64,000 nt of DNA, from assembly GCF_009720525.1 (NCBI RefSeq), contig NZ_CP043930.1, forward strand, positions 62,001-126,000, written 5' to 3'. Below, piece after piece: positions 19,348-28,438 of this stretch. Below the pieces are notes generated by a model. It was not told the origin of the DNA. It was given only the letters and a program-made list of their open reading frames with translations, and searched no databases. A program made the position numbers and the translations under genes. The DNA comes from Gimesia benthica (lineage in GTDB: Bacteria > Planctomycetota > Planctomycetia > Planctomycetales > Planctomycetaceae). Positions within the stretch are counted from its first letter, which is position 1. Each line of letters opens with the position of its first letter.

Positions 19348-19365
19348 ATTGTCGCCAATAACAAT
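19348..19365. promoter_or_regulatory. Possible operator palindrome upstream of the GntR-type regulator
   Basis: ATTGT at 19348-19352 and ACAAT at 19361-19365 form an inverted repeat with an eight-base spacer, followed by a further ACAAT at 19367. It lies 38 bases before the regulator start and between divergent genes, where an autoregulatory site could sit. FadR-like proteins bind short palindromes of this size. This is a weak sequence-only call. Confidence 0.25.
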
Positions 19366-19402
19366 TACAATCCGCTCAACAGACACCAGCTGAGGAGCGC
19401 CC

Positions 19403-20266
19403 ATGCAGATTCTGACTCTCACCAAATACATCAAAGCCGACCTGATCGCCCGGCTGTCACGGGATGAACTGTCCCCCGATGCGCTAACGCTGGCGGCACT
19501 CTCAGACCATTATCAGGTGAGCGTTACCCCGATCTATCATGCAATCAATGAATTGATTGAAGAAGGGTATCTCTATCGGGAAAAGAACCGGCGTCTGTGC
19601 GTCAATCAGGAGAAAATGAGCGATGCCCAGACCGCGGCGAAGTCCCCCCAACCAGCGCCTCCCGAAGATCATTTCAAACGTATTACCGATGACCTGCTCG
19701 CGATGAGCCTGAATGGCGAATCCGTGTTTCTGCGGGAAATGGCGTCGGCGAAAAAGTATGACATCAGCCGCACCAGTCTGCGGAATATCTTCAATCGGCT
19801 GGCCGGTGACGGAATGCTGGAGCATGTCCCTCGCAGAGGCTGGAAGCTGCGTTCATTCAATCAACACGATCTCGATGCCTTCATCGAAGTTCGCGTGGTC
19901 CTCGAACTCAAGGCACTGGATCTGGCGAAAGAGAGCCTCGAAAAACGGGTGCTGCAGAAAATACTGGACGGCAACCAGGTTCCCGAGACTGATGAGGAAC
20001 CGCTGCAGATCGATAACAGCCTGCACGAATATCTGATCAAACAGTCGGATAACTATTACATCATCAGTTTTTTTGATCGGCATGGTCGCTATTTCGACCT
20101 GCTGTTCCTCTGGGAATCCAACGACCGCGACGCTGCCATTCAGGAGATCCAGCAGCATCAGCGAATCTTGAGCGCACTCATCAATGAAGACTGGACGACC
20201 GCCCGCAAAGAGTTGGAATTCCACCTCCGCAGCAATCACCCGGTCCTCTCGCAGCTTAAACGCTGA
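19403..20266 (+). CDS. GntR/FadR-family transcriptional regulator with two winged-helix regions
   Basis: 287 residues. The N-terminal 70 residues read as one winged helix (LTLAALSDHYQVSVTPIYHA, with a wing near REKNRRLCV). Residues about 90-150 hold a second (LREMASAKKYDISRTSLRNI, wing GMLEHVPRRGWKLR). The C-terminal half is an FCD-type all-helical ligand domain. It has Asp/His positions expected for a metal site (DNSLHEYL, EIQQHQRIL, LEFHLRSNH). FadR-type regulators bind organic acids or sugars, with metal in many cases. Doubled DNA-binding regions are unusual in this family. Its target is unknown; the facing gene is queF. Confidence 0.85.
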   Translation: MQILTLTKYIKADLIARLSRDELSPDALTLAALSDHYQVSVTPIYHAINELIEEGYLYREKNRRLCVNQEKMSDAQTAAKSPQPAPPEDHFKRITDDLLAMSLNGESVFLREMASAKKYDISRTSLRNIFNRLAGDGMLEHVPRRGWKLRSFNQHDLDAFIEVRVVLELKALDLAKESLEKRVLQKILDGNQVPETDEEPLQIDNSLHEYLIKQSDNYYIISFFDRHGRYFDLLFLWESNDRDAAIQEIQQHQRILSALINEDWTTARKELEFHLRSNHPVLSQLKR

Positions 20267-20269
20267 CGT

Positions 20270-20644
20270 TTACTCTTCGTTACCCGCTTTGTGGTGCGAC
20301 ACAGTAATGGTACTGCTGATCCCGCCCCGGGGAGTAAATTCTGCTCGCAGTTCGAGCCAGCGAGGGTCGGTAACTGCAACCAGGTCATCCATAATGCGGT
20401 TGGTCACGTCTTCGTAGAAGGCACCCACGTTGCGATAGCTCTGCAGGTAAAGCTTGAGTGATTTTAGTTCGAAACAGACCTGATCGGGGATGTAAGTAAT
20501 GATCAATGTGCCGAAGTCAGGCTGACCGGTTTTGGGGCAGACCGAGGTGAATTCGGGACAGACCGTTTCCATGACATAGTCACGGTTGGGGTAGGGGTTT
20601 TCGAACGTTTCCAGCAGGCTGCGTGGGGAATCGGCTTCACTCAT
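20270..20644 (-). CDS. queF: NADPH-dependent 7-cyano-7-deazaguanine reductase (QueF, unimodular type)
   Basis: A 124-residue cytoplasmic enzyme of queuosine biosynthesis that reduces preQ0 to preQ1 with NADPH. Family motifs are clear: [14 protein letters not shown] contains the catalytic Cys and the following Asp. [15 protein letters not shown] is the QueF signature helix, followed by FYEDVTNRI. The length and single-domain layout match the short YkvM type rather than the longer two-domain E. coli type. It converges with the GntR-type regulator, with only three bases between the stops, so no separate terminator is visible. No other queuosine gene is in the window. Confidence 0.95.
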   Translation of the reverse strand: MSEADSPRSLLETFENPYPNRDYVMETVCPEFTSVCPKTGQPDFGTLIITYIPDQVCFELKSLKLYLQSYRNVGAFYEDVTNRIMDDLVAVTDPRWLELRAEFTPRGGISSTITVSHHKAGNEE

Positions 20645-20759
20645 GGTCGTATGTTTCTCTATCGATGGATTCGGTATGACGTATCACAAATGTGATCGTG
20701 TTCTATAGCGATTCTCCGAGGCGTACAAGCAAATCACACGTATTTTCACGCAAATCGGT

Positions 20760-22223
20760 TCAAATCTTGATAAAGATCCGCTGCAGATACATCCAGAGAC
20801 AGATCAGCCACAGTACAAACAGAACCGTCGCAGATACGGCGATCGGGGCGTAGGGACAATCAGAGCTGAACAGTGAACCGGCCACAGACCAGCCGGTCAT
20901 TTTATCGACCGTGGTCAGATGCATTTCGAGCGACTTTTGAATCCAGGGACGAATCAACTGCGCCATAATATACATGGCAATCGAGTTCATGCCGACCACC
21001 ACAAAGGGGAAGGCCCACTTTTTATAACCTTTGACGTCGATAATCCAATAGAATACCGCCAGGAACCAGAAGGCCCAGCCGGCGCTGAAAATGGCCCAGC
21101 CCGGGGACCAGATCCGTTTGACAATCGGTACCAGATGCCACTCCCATTGCGCGATATTAACCGGCCAGATTGAAGTATCCAGCAACATCGATATCACGAA
21201 ACAGATTAAGCCCGCCTGCAGCAGCCATTTCACTTTCATTTTATCCAGGCGGTTGGACATCAACAGTTGTCCGGCCATCAGACCAAACAGCATGGTCGCG
21301 ATGGACGGAATAAAATTGAGCGTCTGATAGCCCCCATGGTTCACCCAGAACTTCTGTCCCTGGTAGGGCTCTTCGTAGCGAGGGAACTGGTTCAGCAACC
21401 GACGATCCACGGACGCGGCGGCATTTGTGTGTTTATTCCACGGTTCCCCGAAGCCGGAAAACTGAGTCCACTCCGATTCGTCCAGGTGTTTGACTTCAGT
21501 CAGGTAGTTCTTGACGGCCGTCAGCTCTGCCTCTGCAGGCATGTATTGATAGAAAAAGAACCAGTAACCTCCCAGAATGGTGACGACGCCAATTAACTGT
21601 GTCACAAAAGACCGGTTTACATAAAAGAAGACCACCAGATAACCCAGGCCGATCTGGCAGAGAACATTCGCAAAAGTGAAATTGGTGTGGGGGCCAGAGC
21701 GAGAAGAGAGAAAGACTCCCAGAGCCACAAGGAGCACCGATCGAAAAATGGCATGCCCCCAGATGCGGAGCGTGGAATCCCCCTTCTGTTTCCGCTTGCG
21801 TACCGAAAAGGGCATCGAAACGCCAACCATGAACATGAAAGAGGGCTGAATCAGGTCCCAGAAACCGGCACCGGTCCACTCTACATGACTTAACTGGTAG
21901 GAGAGTGTCTGCCAGAGATACTTCCACGAGGATTCCCACTGGGTACCATCATACTGCTGCAGAATTTCAGGTGAGTTCCGCACCGCGTTGGCGATGTAGA
22001 GTCCTCCGGAGGCCATCGCCAGCATGACAAATCCACGATAGGCATCCAGAGACGTCAGACGCTGACTGACCGGGGGTGTTTTCCCCTGTTTCTGTTCCTG
22101 CTCTTCTTTTTCAGCGGTTGCGGGAGGGATCGCCGGGGGTGTGACAAACTCAGTTTCCGGAGTTTTCTGCAGAGGAATGGTTTCCGGCTCATGTGACTCT
22201 GAATTCGGAGTATTTTGTGTCAT
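20760..22223 (-). CDS. DUF5009/heparan-alpha-glucosaminide N-acetyltransferase-like membrane protein
   Basis: About 487 residues from ATG 22223; an ATG at 22274 would add 17 residues. A Pro/Glu-rich cytoplasmic N-terminus (about 55 residues) is followed by LTSLDAYRGFVMLAM, the hallmark opening of this acyltransferase family. About ten membrane helices follow. FWDLIQPSFMFMVGVSMPFS and a C-terminal GMNSIAMYIMAQLI are also family-typical. Relatives transfer acetyl groups across the membrane to sugars. In planctomycetes such genes are often near carbohydrate functions. The acceptor cannot be predicted from this sequence. Confidence 0.85.
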   Translation of the reverse strand: MTQNTPNSESHEPETIPLQKTPETEFVTPPAIPPATAEKEEQEQKQGKTPPVSQRLTSLDAYRGFVMLAMASGGLYIANAVRNSPEILQQYDGTQWESSWKYLWQTLSYQLSHVEWTGAGFWDLIQPSFMFMVGVSMPFSVRKRKQKGDSTLRIWGHAIFRSVLLVALGVFLSSRSGPHTNFTFANVLCQIGLGYLVVFFYVNRSFVTQLIGVVTILGGYWFFFYQYMPAEAELTAVKNYLTEVKHLDESEWTQFSGFGEPWNKHTNAAASVDRRLLNQFPRYEEPYQGQKFWVNHGGYQTLNFIPSIATMLFGLMAGQLLMSNRLDKMKVKWLLQAGLICFVISMLLDTSIWPVNIAQWEWHLVPIVKRIWSPGWAIFSAGWAFWFLAVFYWIIDVKGYKKWAFPFVVVGMNSIAMYIMAQLIRPWIQKSLEMHLTTVDKMTGWSVAGSLFSSDCPYAPIAVSATVLFVLWLICLWMYLQRIFIKI

Positions 22224-22378
22224 CTGATTTACCGATGAAGAAAGAAAAGCTAAGGTATCACTACAGTCATTCAACTGGTTCTGCCAGTCGCTGAAAGACT
22301 GCTTTTATCGTACCGTGTCTGGCTGGCAGTGTAAAACATCAAACAAAGTCGATCTTTCCTTATTTTAAGCAGAGTTTC

Positions 22379-23377
22379 ATGACCATTCTGGTAACCGGCG
22401 GTGCCGGCTATATTGGCTCGCATTGTGTCCGGCAGTTAATTCAGTCCGGCAAAAAAGTCTGCGTGATAGACAATCTATCACGGGGACATCGTGCAGCAGT
22501 CCCTGCAGAAGCCTCTTTCTTTCAGTTGGATCTGCTGGAGACCGAGCCACTCACGGAAATCATGAAATCCCAGCGGATTGAAAAGGTCATTCATTTCGCA
22601 GCCCTGGCTTATGTTGGGGAATCGGTTACGGATCCGTTACCCTATTATACAAGCAACACAGCGGGTACGCTTTCGCTGTTACGAGCCATGCGTCAGGCCC
22701 GTGTGAGCCAGCTGGTTTTCAGTTCTTCCTGTGCAACCTACGGCATCCCGGATCAACTTCCGATAACAGAAGATAGCCCTCAACGCCCCATCAACCCTTA
22801 TGGCTGGTCCAAACTGTTTGTCGAACAGATCCTGAAAGACTGCGCCAGCAGTTACCCCAACTTCGGTTTTATCGGCTTGCGATACTTCAACGTGGCAGGC
22901 TGCTCGAAAGATGGTGCGGTGGGGGAAGATCACGATCCGGAAACGCACCTGATCCCCAACTGTCTTCGGACAGCCCTGGGACAGCAATCGCATATCACAG
23001 TGCTGGGGAACGATTATCCGACTCCAGATGGAACCTGCATTCGCGACTATATTCACGTGGATGATATTTGCTCTGCCCACCTGCTGGCCCTGAATGCATT
23101 GACCACGCAATCCAGCCGTTTTTATAACGTTGGTCTGGGGCAGGGCTTCTCGGTTCAGGAAGTGATCAGCACATCAGAAAAAGTGACAGGCTGTCCCATT
23201 CCCGTTGATATTCAGCCACGACGCCCCGGTGATCCCCCCATGCTCTCCGCTTCTCACGAACGGATTTCGAGTGAACTGGGCTGGTCTCCGAAATACAGGA
23301 GTCTGGAAGAGATCATTCAGACAGCCTGGGACTGGTTCCGGACTCATCCCGCCGGTTATCGGACGGATGATCCATAG
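22379..23377 (+). CDS. galE: UDP-glucose 4-epimerase
   Basis: 332 residues, the standard length. It interconverts UDP-glucose and UDP-galactose with bound NAD. Visible motifs are the Rossmann glycine motif GGAGYIGSH (residues 7-15), DNLSRGH after strand 2, and HFAALAYVGESV. The catalytic Ser in SSSCATYG is followed by Tyr141 and Lys145 (PYGWSK). RDYIHVDDI and the C-terminal RRPGDPP are also typical. Its stop overlaps the GTG of the helicase gene by one base (TAGTG), so it is translationally coupled to a gene of unrelated function. This is the first gene of that pair. Confidence 0.95.
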   Translation: MTILVTGGAGYIGSHCVRQLIQSGKKVCVIDNLSRGHRAAVPAEASFFQLDLLETEPLTEIMKSQRIEKVIHFAALAYVGESVTDPLPYYTSNTAGTLSLLRAMRQARVSQLVFSSSCATYGIPDQLPITEDSPQRPINPYGWSKLFVEQILKDCASSYPNFGFIGLRYFNVAGCSKDGAVGEDHDPETHLIPNCLRTALGQQSHITVLGNDYPTPDGTCIRDYIHVDDICSAHLLALNALTTQSSRFYNVGLGQGFSVQEVISTSEKVTGCPIPVDIQPRRPGDPPMLSASHERISSELGWSPKYRSLEEIIQTAWDWFRTHPAGYRTDDP

Positions 23378-26210
23378 TGACGATTGATTTCCCGGAAGTC
23401 CGTTTTCGTGGCACACTCAGGCCATCGCAGGCTGAGGCGATTTCGGTAATTGAACAGCAGTTGAACTCCGGCAAAAAACGACTGCACATCGTCGCACCTC
23501 CCGGTTCCGGCAAAACGGTGCTCGGTCTTTATCTCTGGGCGCAGCACGTCAGACGTCCCGCCCTCGTTCTGTCTCCCAATTCGGCGATTCAATCCCAGTG
23601 GGCAGCACGCACCGATCTGTTTCATTCGCCCGTCGATACCCGACAGCTTGTCACGACAGACTCGGATCAGAATGCACTTTTGACTTCACTGACCTATCAG
23701 TCAGTGACTCTCCCACGACAGGGAGACTCCGAAGTTGAAGAAGCAGCGCTGGAATACTGGATCGAATTACTGATCGCTCGAGAGCAGGCCCAGGATCCTC
23801 TGGAAGCGTTCACCTGGATTGCGGATCTCAAACAGCACAATCCCGATTATTACGAGAAGCGGTTCCGTACCTACCGTAAAACGGTACGTGACCAACTGGT
23901 GCTGAGCGGGAATGCACTCGATCTACTGCATGCATCGTCTCAGGAAACGCTCACACAGCTCAAGAGCAGGGGAGTTGGCCTGATTATCTTCGACGAATGT
24001 CACCACCTGATGGGGCACTGGGGGCGCGTACTCGCTGATGCACACGACTTCCTGGAACAACCCGTCATCATCGGCCTGACCGCCACGCCTCCTGACGAAA
24101 AAGGGAAACTTCAGGAGGACATTGATCGCTATCACAACTTTTTCGGACCGATTGATTACGAAGTTCCGATTCCCGCAGTGGTCAAGGACGGCTATCTGGC
24201 CCCTTATCAGGACCTGGCTTACTTTGTGCGTCCTGCGACGGAAGAACTGACTTACATCGCAAATACCGATGACCAGTTACAGCAGATCATGGAAACCCTG
24301 TGCAGCGAGAAAGAAGCGACTCCTCTGATCTCTGATGCTGACGAACCCGCTGAAACGTCTCTCGTGCCACAAGAGCGTGTGGAGCCACTCCCAGAATGGC
24401 TATTATCTATCCTGCAGAATCTGGAACTACCTTCCGGCAAAGTGGATGACTGGACGACCTTCGAACGCCGCGATCCTTCACTGGCGGACGCAGCCCGTCT
24501 GTTTCTGCAACAACGCGGACTGGAACTTCCGTTACACGTACCACCACTGGACATCACCAACATCGACGAAGAGATCCCCCGACTGAATTACTGGGGGCCT
24601 GTGCTGGATCGCTACATCCGTCATCGCCTCAGACGCTCACCCGCACCAGAAGATCAGGAGCTGGCGACACAAACGGTCGATCAGTTGCGGCTGTTGGGAC
24701 TGCAAATCACGGAAACCGGTTCACAGCCCTGTGCGTCCCCGGTAGGACGTGTGATTGCGTATTCACGGAGCAAAATTCAGGCACTGATTCCTGTCCTCCG
24801 AGCCGAGATGCAGAATCTGGGAGACACGATACGCGCCGTGGTGATAGCTGACTTTGAAAAGACTTCAGCCACCTCAGCGGAAGTGGAGCATCTGCTCGAT
24901 GAAGAAGCGGGGGGCGCCATTGCTGCTTTCAAAGAACTGGTCAAAGACCCGGAAACCGATAAATTAAATCCCGTGCTGCTCACCGGTTCCAGCGTACTCA
25001 TTGATGATGATATCGGAGAGCTCCTGCAGACTGCAGCTGAACAATGGCTGACTGACAGAAAGATTGAGGTCACGCTCAGCCTGCAACCCTACGATGGATT
25101 CCACGTCCTCAACGGCAGTGGTTCACAGTGGTCTCCCCGGGTGTATGTGGAGATGATTACAGACCTCTTTCAACAGGGACTCACCTGCTGCCTGGTAGGA
25201 ACCCGGGGGCTGTTGGGGAAGGTTGGGACGCGAATAAAATCAATGTTTTGGTCGATCTGACAACTGTGACGACATCAATGACGGTCAACCAGCTTCGAGG
25301 GCGCTCTCTCCGCCTGGATCCGGACATACCCACTAAAGTTGCGAACAACTGGGACATTGTCTGTATTGCGCCGGAATTTACCAAAGGACTCGACGATTAC
25401 GAACGCTTTATCAAAAAGCACAAACGCCTGTTCGGCGTTACCGATGACGGCCTGATCGAAAAAGGCGTCGGTCATGTCCATGCTGCTTTTACCGAAATCA
25501 AGCCGGAAGGTCTCGAAGGTTCCGTGCAGCTGCTAAATAGTGACATGTTGACACGTGCTTCCAGGCGTGACGACTCACGTGCCCTGTGGAGAATCGGAGA
25601 ACCCTATCAGGGGCTACCGCTCAAAACGATTGAATTGAACAATGGTGGCCGGGCAGGGGGAGGCGGCTTCCCCCCTTTCAGCGGAATTCGTCAGCCCTGG
25701 TCGTCCCATTCACTGACGAAAGCTGTCAGTCAGGCAGTACTGGCAGCGTTGCAGGAAACGAACCTGATCTCCAGTAAATCCCGGATGCAGGTAGGGGAAC
25801 GTTCCGGAAACTACATCCGTGTATTTCTGGATCAGGCCCCCGAAGACGACTGTGATCGCTTCCTGGAAGCCGTGCAGCAGGTTTTCGGTCCACTTCAGGG
25901 AGCACGATATGTGATCCCCCGTGTTGTGCACGAGATTAAGGACACCTGGATTTCCAGTCTGCTGCCTGATCTGCTGGGACGATACTTTCGCAAACGTCAG
26001 GAACAACTGGCGATGGTGCATGCGGTCCCTACCGAACTGGCCCGCAACAAACAGTTGGTCTCGGTGTTTGAGAAGCACTGGAATCAGTATGTCAGTCCGG
26101 GCGAGGCCTACTTCGCATACCGAGGTAAAGGAGCAGAGCTGCTAGAACACGCGCAGCGCAGTGGACTGTCACCGCATGCGAAAATCCATCGTAAAGAAAT
26201 ATTCGTCTGA
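23377..26210 (+). pseudogene. Large SF2 (DEAD/DEAH-type) helicase, frame-broken by one apparent missing base
   Basis: The joined protein would be about 944 residues. The first frame (GTG 23377) holds Walker A APPGSGKT (residues 40-47), the Walker B box FDECHH (about 206-211) and motif III-like LTATPP (about 234). It ends at 25260 shortly after VGTRGLLG. The next frame continues with GEGWDANKINVLVDL and the motif VI region QLRGRSLRLDP, then about 300 further residues that resemble no domain I know. Adding one G to the run at 25215-25218 would give GLLGEGWDAN without a break. It may be a sequencing error or real. An unknown nucleic-acid repair or defence role is possible. It is coupled to galE. 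Confidence 0.8.
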
Positions 26211-26220
26211 CAGGAATAAA

Positions 26221-26252
26221 CCGGTAGGCCACACTTGAGTATGGCCTACCGG
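26221..26252. terminator. Bidirectional intrinsic terminator between helicase and Clp-type genes
   Basis: A perfect 11-bp inverted repeat, CCGGTAGGCCA (26221-26231) and TGGCCTACCGG (26242-26252), with a ten-base loop, lies between two convergent stops. On the minus strand the stem is followed by TTTATTCC, and on the plus strand by a T-rich stretch, so it can serve both genes. Confidence 0.8.
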
Positions 26253-26263
26253 CGTCCTTCGTT

Positions 26264-28129
26264 TCAGACCGCTGTAGTCGATCGTTCCTTCTTGCGACCA
26301 GGCAAAGACTTTTCAGCCACGGGTTTTCCCGCAAACGTGGCAGTCTGCTCCCGGTTCGAATCATCAGACTGTTTCCTGGCAAAACGGACGACGACTTGCT
26401 GTCCCTCGAATGAGAGTTCGAGTGTTGTCCCTTTTTCCAATGATTGAGAGTTAATCACATCCGCAATCACGGGCGTGACATAACGCTCAATCGTCCGTCT
26501 TAAAAAACGGGCACCGAAGTAAGGGTCGTACCCTTTCAATGCCAGCCAGTCCAGAATTGACCGATCCGGCTGAATGGAAATCCGGTGCCGCTTCAAACCG
26601 ATGCGGTTCTGTAACAGCCCCAGTTCGCAAGCGGCAATTGCCCGAATATGATCCGCATTCAACGCGTGGAAATACACGATTTCGTCAAAGCGATTCAAAA
26701 ATTCGAAACGGAAATGTTCCATCAACCGTCGTTGCATTGCCTGTTCCATCTCCAGTTGAGATGACACTCCGTCTGCAAAACCGATCAAACTCTTACGATA
26801 AAGTTCAGCTCCTGCGTTCGTGGTGGCAATAATCACAGTCGAACGGCAGGAAACCGTCTCGCCCGTTCCATTAATGAAACAGCCTTCATCGATTAACTGC
26901 ATAAAGCGGTCCAGGACAGGCGGTGCACACTTCTCAAATTCATCCAGTAACAGCACAGTGAAAGACTGCCCCTGCAGACGCTGGGTCAGCAGTCCCTGGC
27001 GTTTGGATAACGCATACGCCTCCGGATCACCGAACAAAGTCAAGGCAGATACTTCCGTCTGGAAATCTGCCATATTCAACCGAACCATGCTGTCCGGCCG
27101 TCCCAGCAGATATTCAGACAGTTTCTGTGCGATATGCGTTTTACCCACTCCCGTCGGTCCCGCGAACAGGAACGCTCCCAGTGGACGACGTATATCACTC
27201 AAACCCGCCTTAATCGTACCAATCATCCGCACAACCGCATCCACGGCCTGATCCTGCCCCAGGACAGACTCAGCAAAGTGTGCTCGTACCTGTTGCAGTT
27301 CGAGCTTGATTGCGGGATCAATCAGGGACAACGGAACCTTGTGCACCTGGTGAAACCGATCAATGACATCCCGTCCATTAACTTTACGGGCCTTTTTCCG
27401 CACTACCTTGACCTGGTTCAACAGATCCAGCACCTTACGAGGCATATTCAGCCTGGAAAGAAAACGGTGTGATAACAGCAACGCTTCTTCCTGTGCGGTC
27501 TCCGTAATCCGAACTCGATCCGTCTGTTGCTGATATTCGGACCAATGTCTTACAATCTGTCGGGCCGTAGACAAGTCCGGTTCATCAACTTTCAGAGCGA
27601 CAAAATGGCTTTCCAGATCCGGATAGTTTTCAAACATCGCTTCCACGCTGGTCCGATCTCCTTCGGCCAGCAGGGGACGCTGAGTCTGATAAGCGTAGGA
27701 CTGTAATAACGGCTGCAGATAATAGTCGTTCAGGATCTCCATGTCAGAGAAAAACGGAACGATATTCTCATCTGTTTCCAGTAAAACATCGAGCAGTTTC
27801 TGAAATTCACCGCGCAGCTGATCTTCTTTTTTGAGACTGGCCAGGGCTCGTCGAAACGAGAGTTTGAGAATCCGCGTTCCCTGCAATGCTTCCGGTCCCT
27901 GTCCAGCTGCTGAAAGTGCTACCAGCTTGTGGATGACCGAAGATTTTCCCACACCACTCCCGCCATACAAAATAGGGAAGCGGTCTGCATTGATGATATC
28001 GGTCACATCGCAAACCAGGTCATCCATCAGAAACACTGGAGAGAGTTTCCCCGTGTCTGCTTCTTTTGTCAGATCACGCTCGAGCCATTTATTCAGCACT
28101 GTTTGCAGATTGTTTGTCTGTTTTGACAT
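26264..28129 (-). CDS. Clp/Hsp100-type AAA+ ATPase with two ATPase modules, degenerate first module
   Basis: A 621-residue cytoplasmic ATPase. It lacks the N-terminal Clp domain and the ClpB middle coiled coil. Module 1 has a good Walker A (GGSGVGKSS, residues 56-64). However, where ClpB-type proteins have a hydrophobic-DE Walker B box it reads IVPFFSDMEIL, so hydrolysis there is doubtful. Module 2 is complete: GPTGVGKT (about residue 321), LLLDEFEK (about 393), TTNAG sensor 1 and FLNRFDE arginine finger (about 476). A lid with GYDPYFGARFLRRTIE follows. No ClpP-binding loop is seen, so disaggregation or remodelling is more likely than proteolysis. It faces the helicase gene across a shared terminator. 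Confidence 0.85.
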   Translation of the reverse strand: MSKQTNNLQTVLNKWLERDLTKEADTGKLSPVFLMDDLVCDVTDIINADRFPILYGGSGVGKSSVIHKLVALSAAGQGPEALQGTRILKLSFRRALASLKKEDQLRGEFQKLLDVLLETDENIVPFFSDMEILNDYYLQPLLQSYAYQTQRPLLAEGDRTSVEAMFENYPDLESHFVALKVDEPDLSTARQIVRHWSEYQQQTDRVRITETAQEEALLLSHRFLSRLNMPRKVLDLLNQVKVVRKKARKVNGRDVIDRFHQVHKVPLSLIDPAIKLELQQVRAHFAESVLGQDQAVDAVVRMIGTIKAGLSDIRRPLGAFLFAGPTGVGKTHIAQKLSEYLLGRPDSMVRLNMADFQTEVSALTLFGDPEAYALSKRQGLLTQRLQGQSFTVLLLDEFEKCAPPVLDRFMQLIDEGCFINGTGETVSCRSTVIIATTNAGAELYRKSLIGFADGVSSQLEMEQAMQRRLMEHFRFEFLNRFDEIVYFHALNADHIRAIAACELGLLQNRIGLKRHRISIQPDRSILDWLALKGYDPYFGARFLRRTIERYVTPVIADVINSQSLEKGTTLELSFEGQQVVVRFARKQSDDSNREQTATFAGKPVAEKSLPGRKKERSTTAV

Positions 28130-28438
28130 CAGAGTATTCCATCAGTCTGATTTCCAGAAAGGTCAACAACGCGTTCTTCAGCCCGGAAACCAGTTTGCCG
28201 AAGAATCTCTAACAGGAAGACCATCAGGCCCCATCAGGGGTTCGCAGCCCCATGCATGTTTCTGCATGAAAGAGTGCTGCTGACCTGCTTTTATTCAGAC
28301 AAAACCTGAAATATCTGTGATAACCGAGAATCAGACGCCCAAGACTGACAAAGCGTCTGAACGCTGATACAATAATAAGCATTGTTAACGAACCCTGACT
28401 CCCTCCAATCCCGCCCTCAACCATCGACAGGATTAACC
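28130..28438. other. Divergent intergenic region between Clp-type gene and hydrolase gene
   Basis: These 309 bases should carry promoters for both directions. AGGA lies seven bases before the ATG at 28439. No hairpin, repeat or gene is evident. Confidence 0.45.

Noticed and set aside
25205-25222. Programmed -1 frameshift site in the helicase
   Set aside because: The GTTGGGGAAGG stretch is not a good slippery heptamer and no downstream structure is seen. A single-base loss is simpler.
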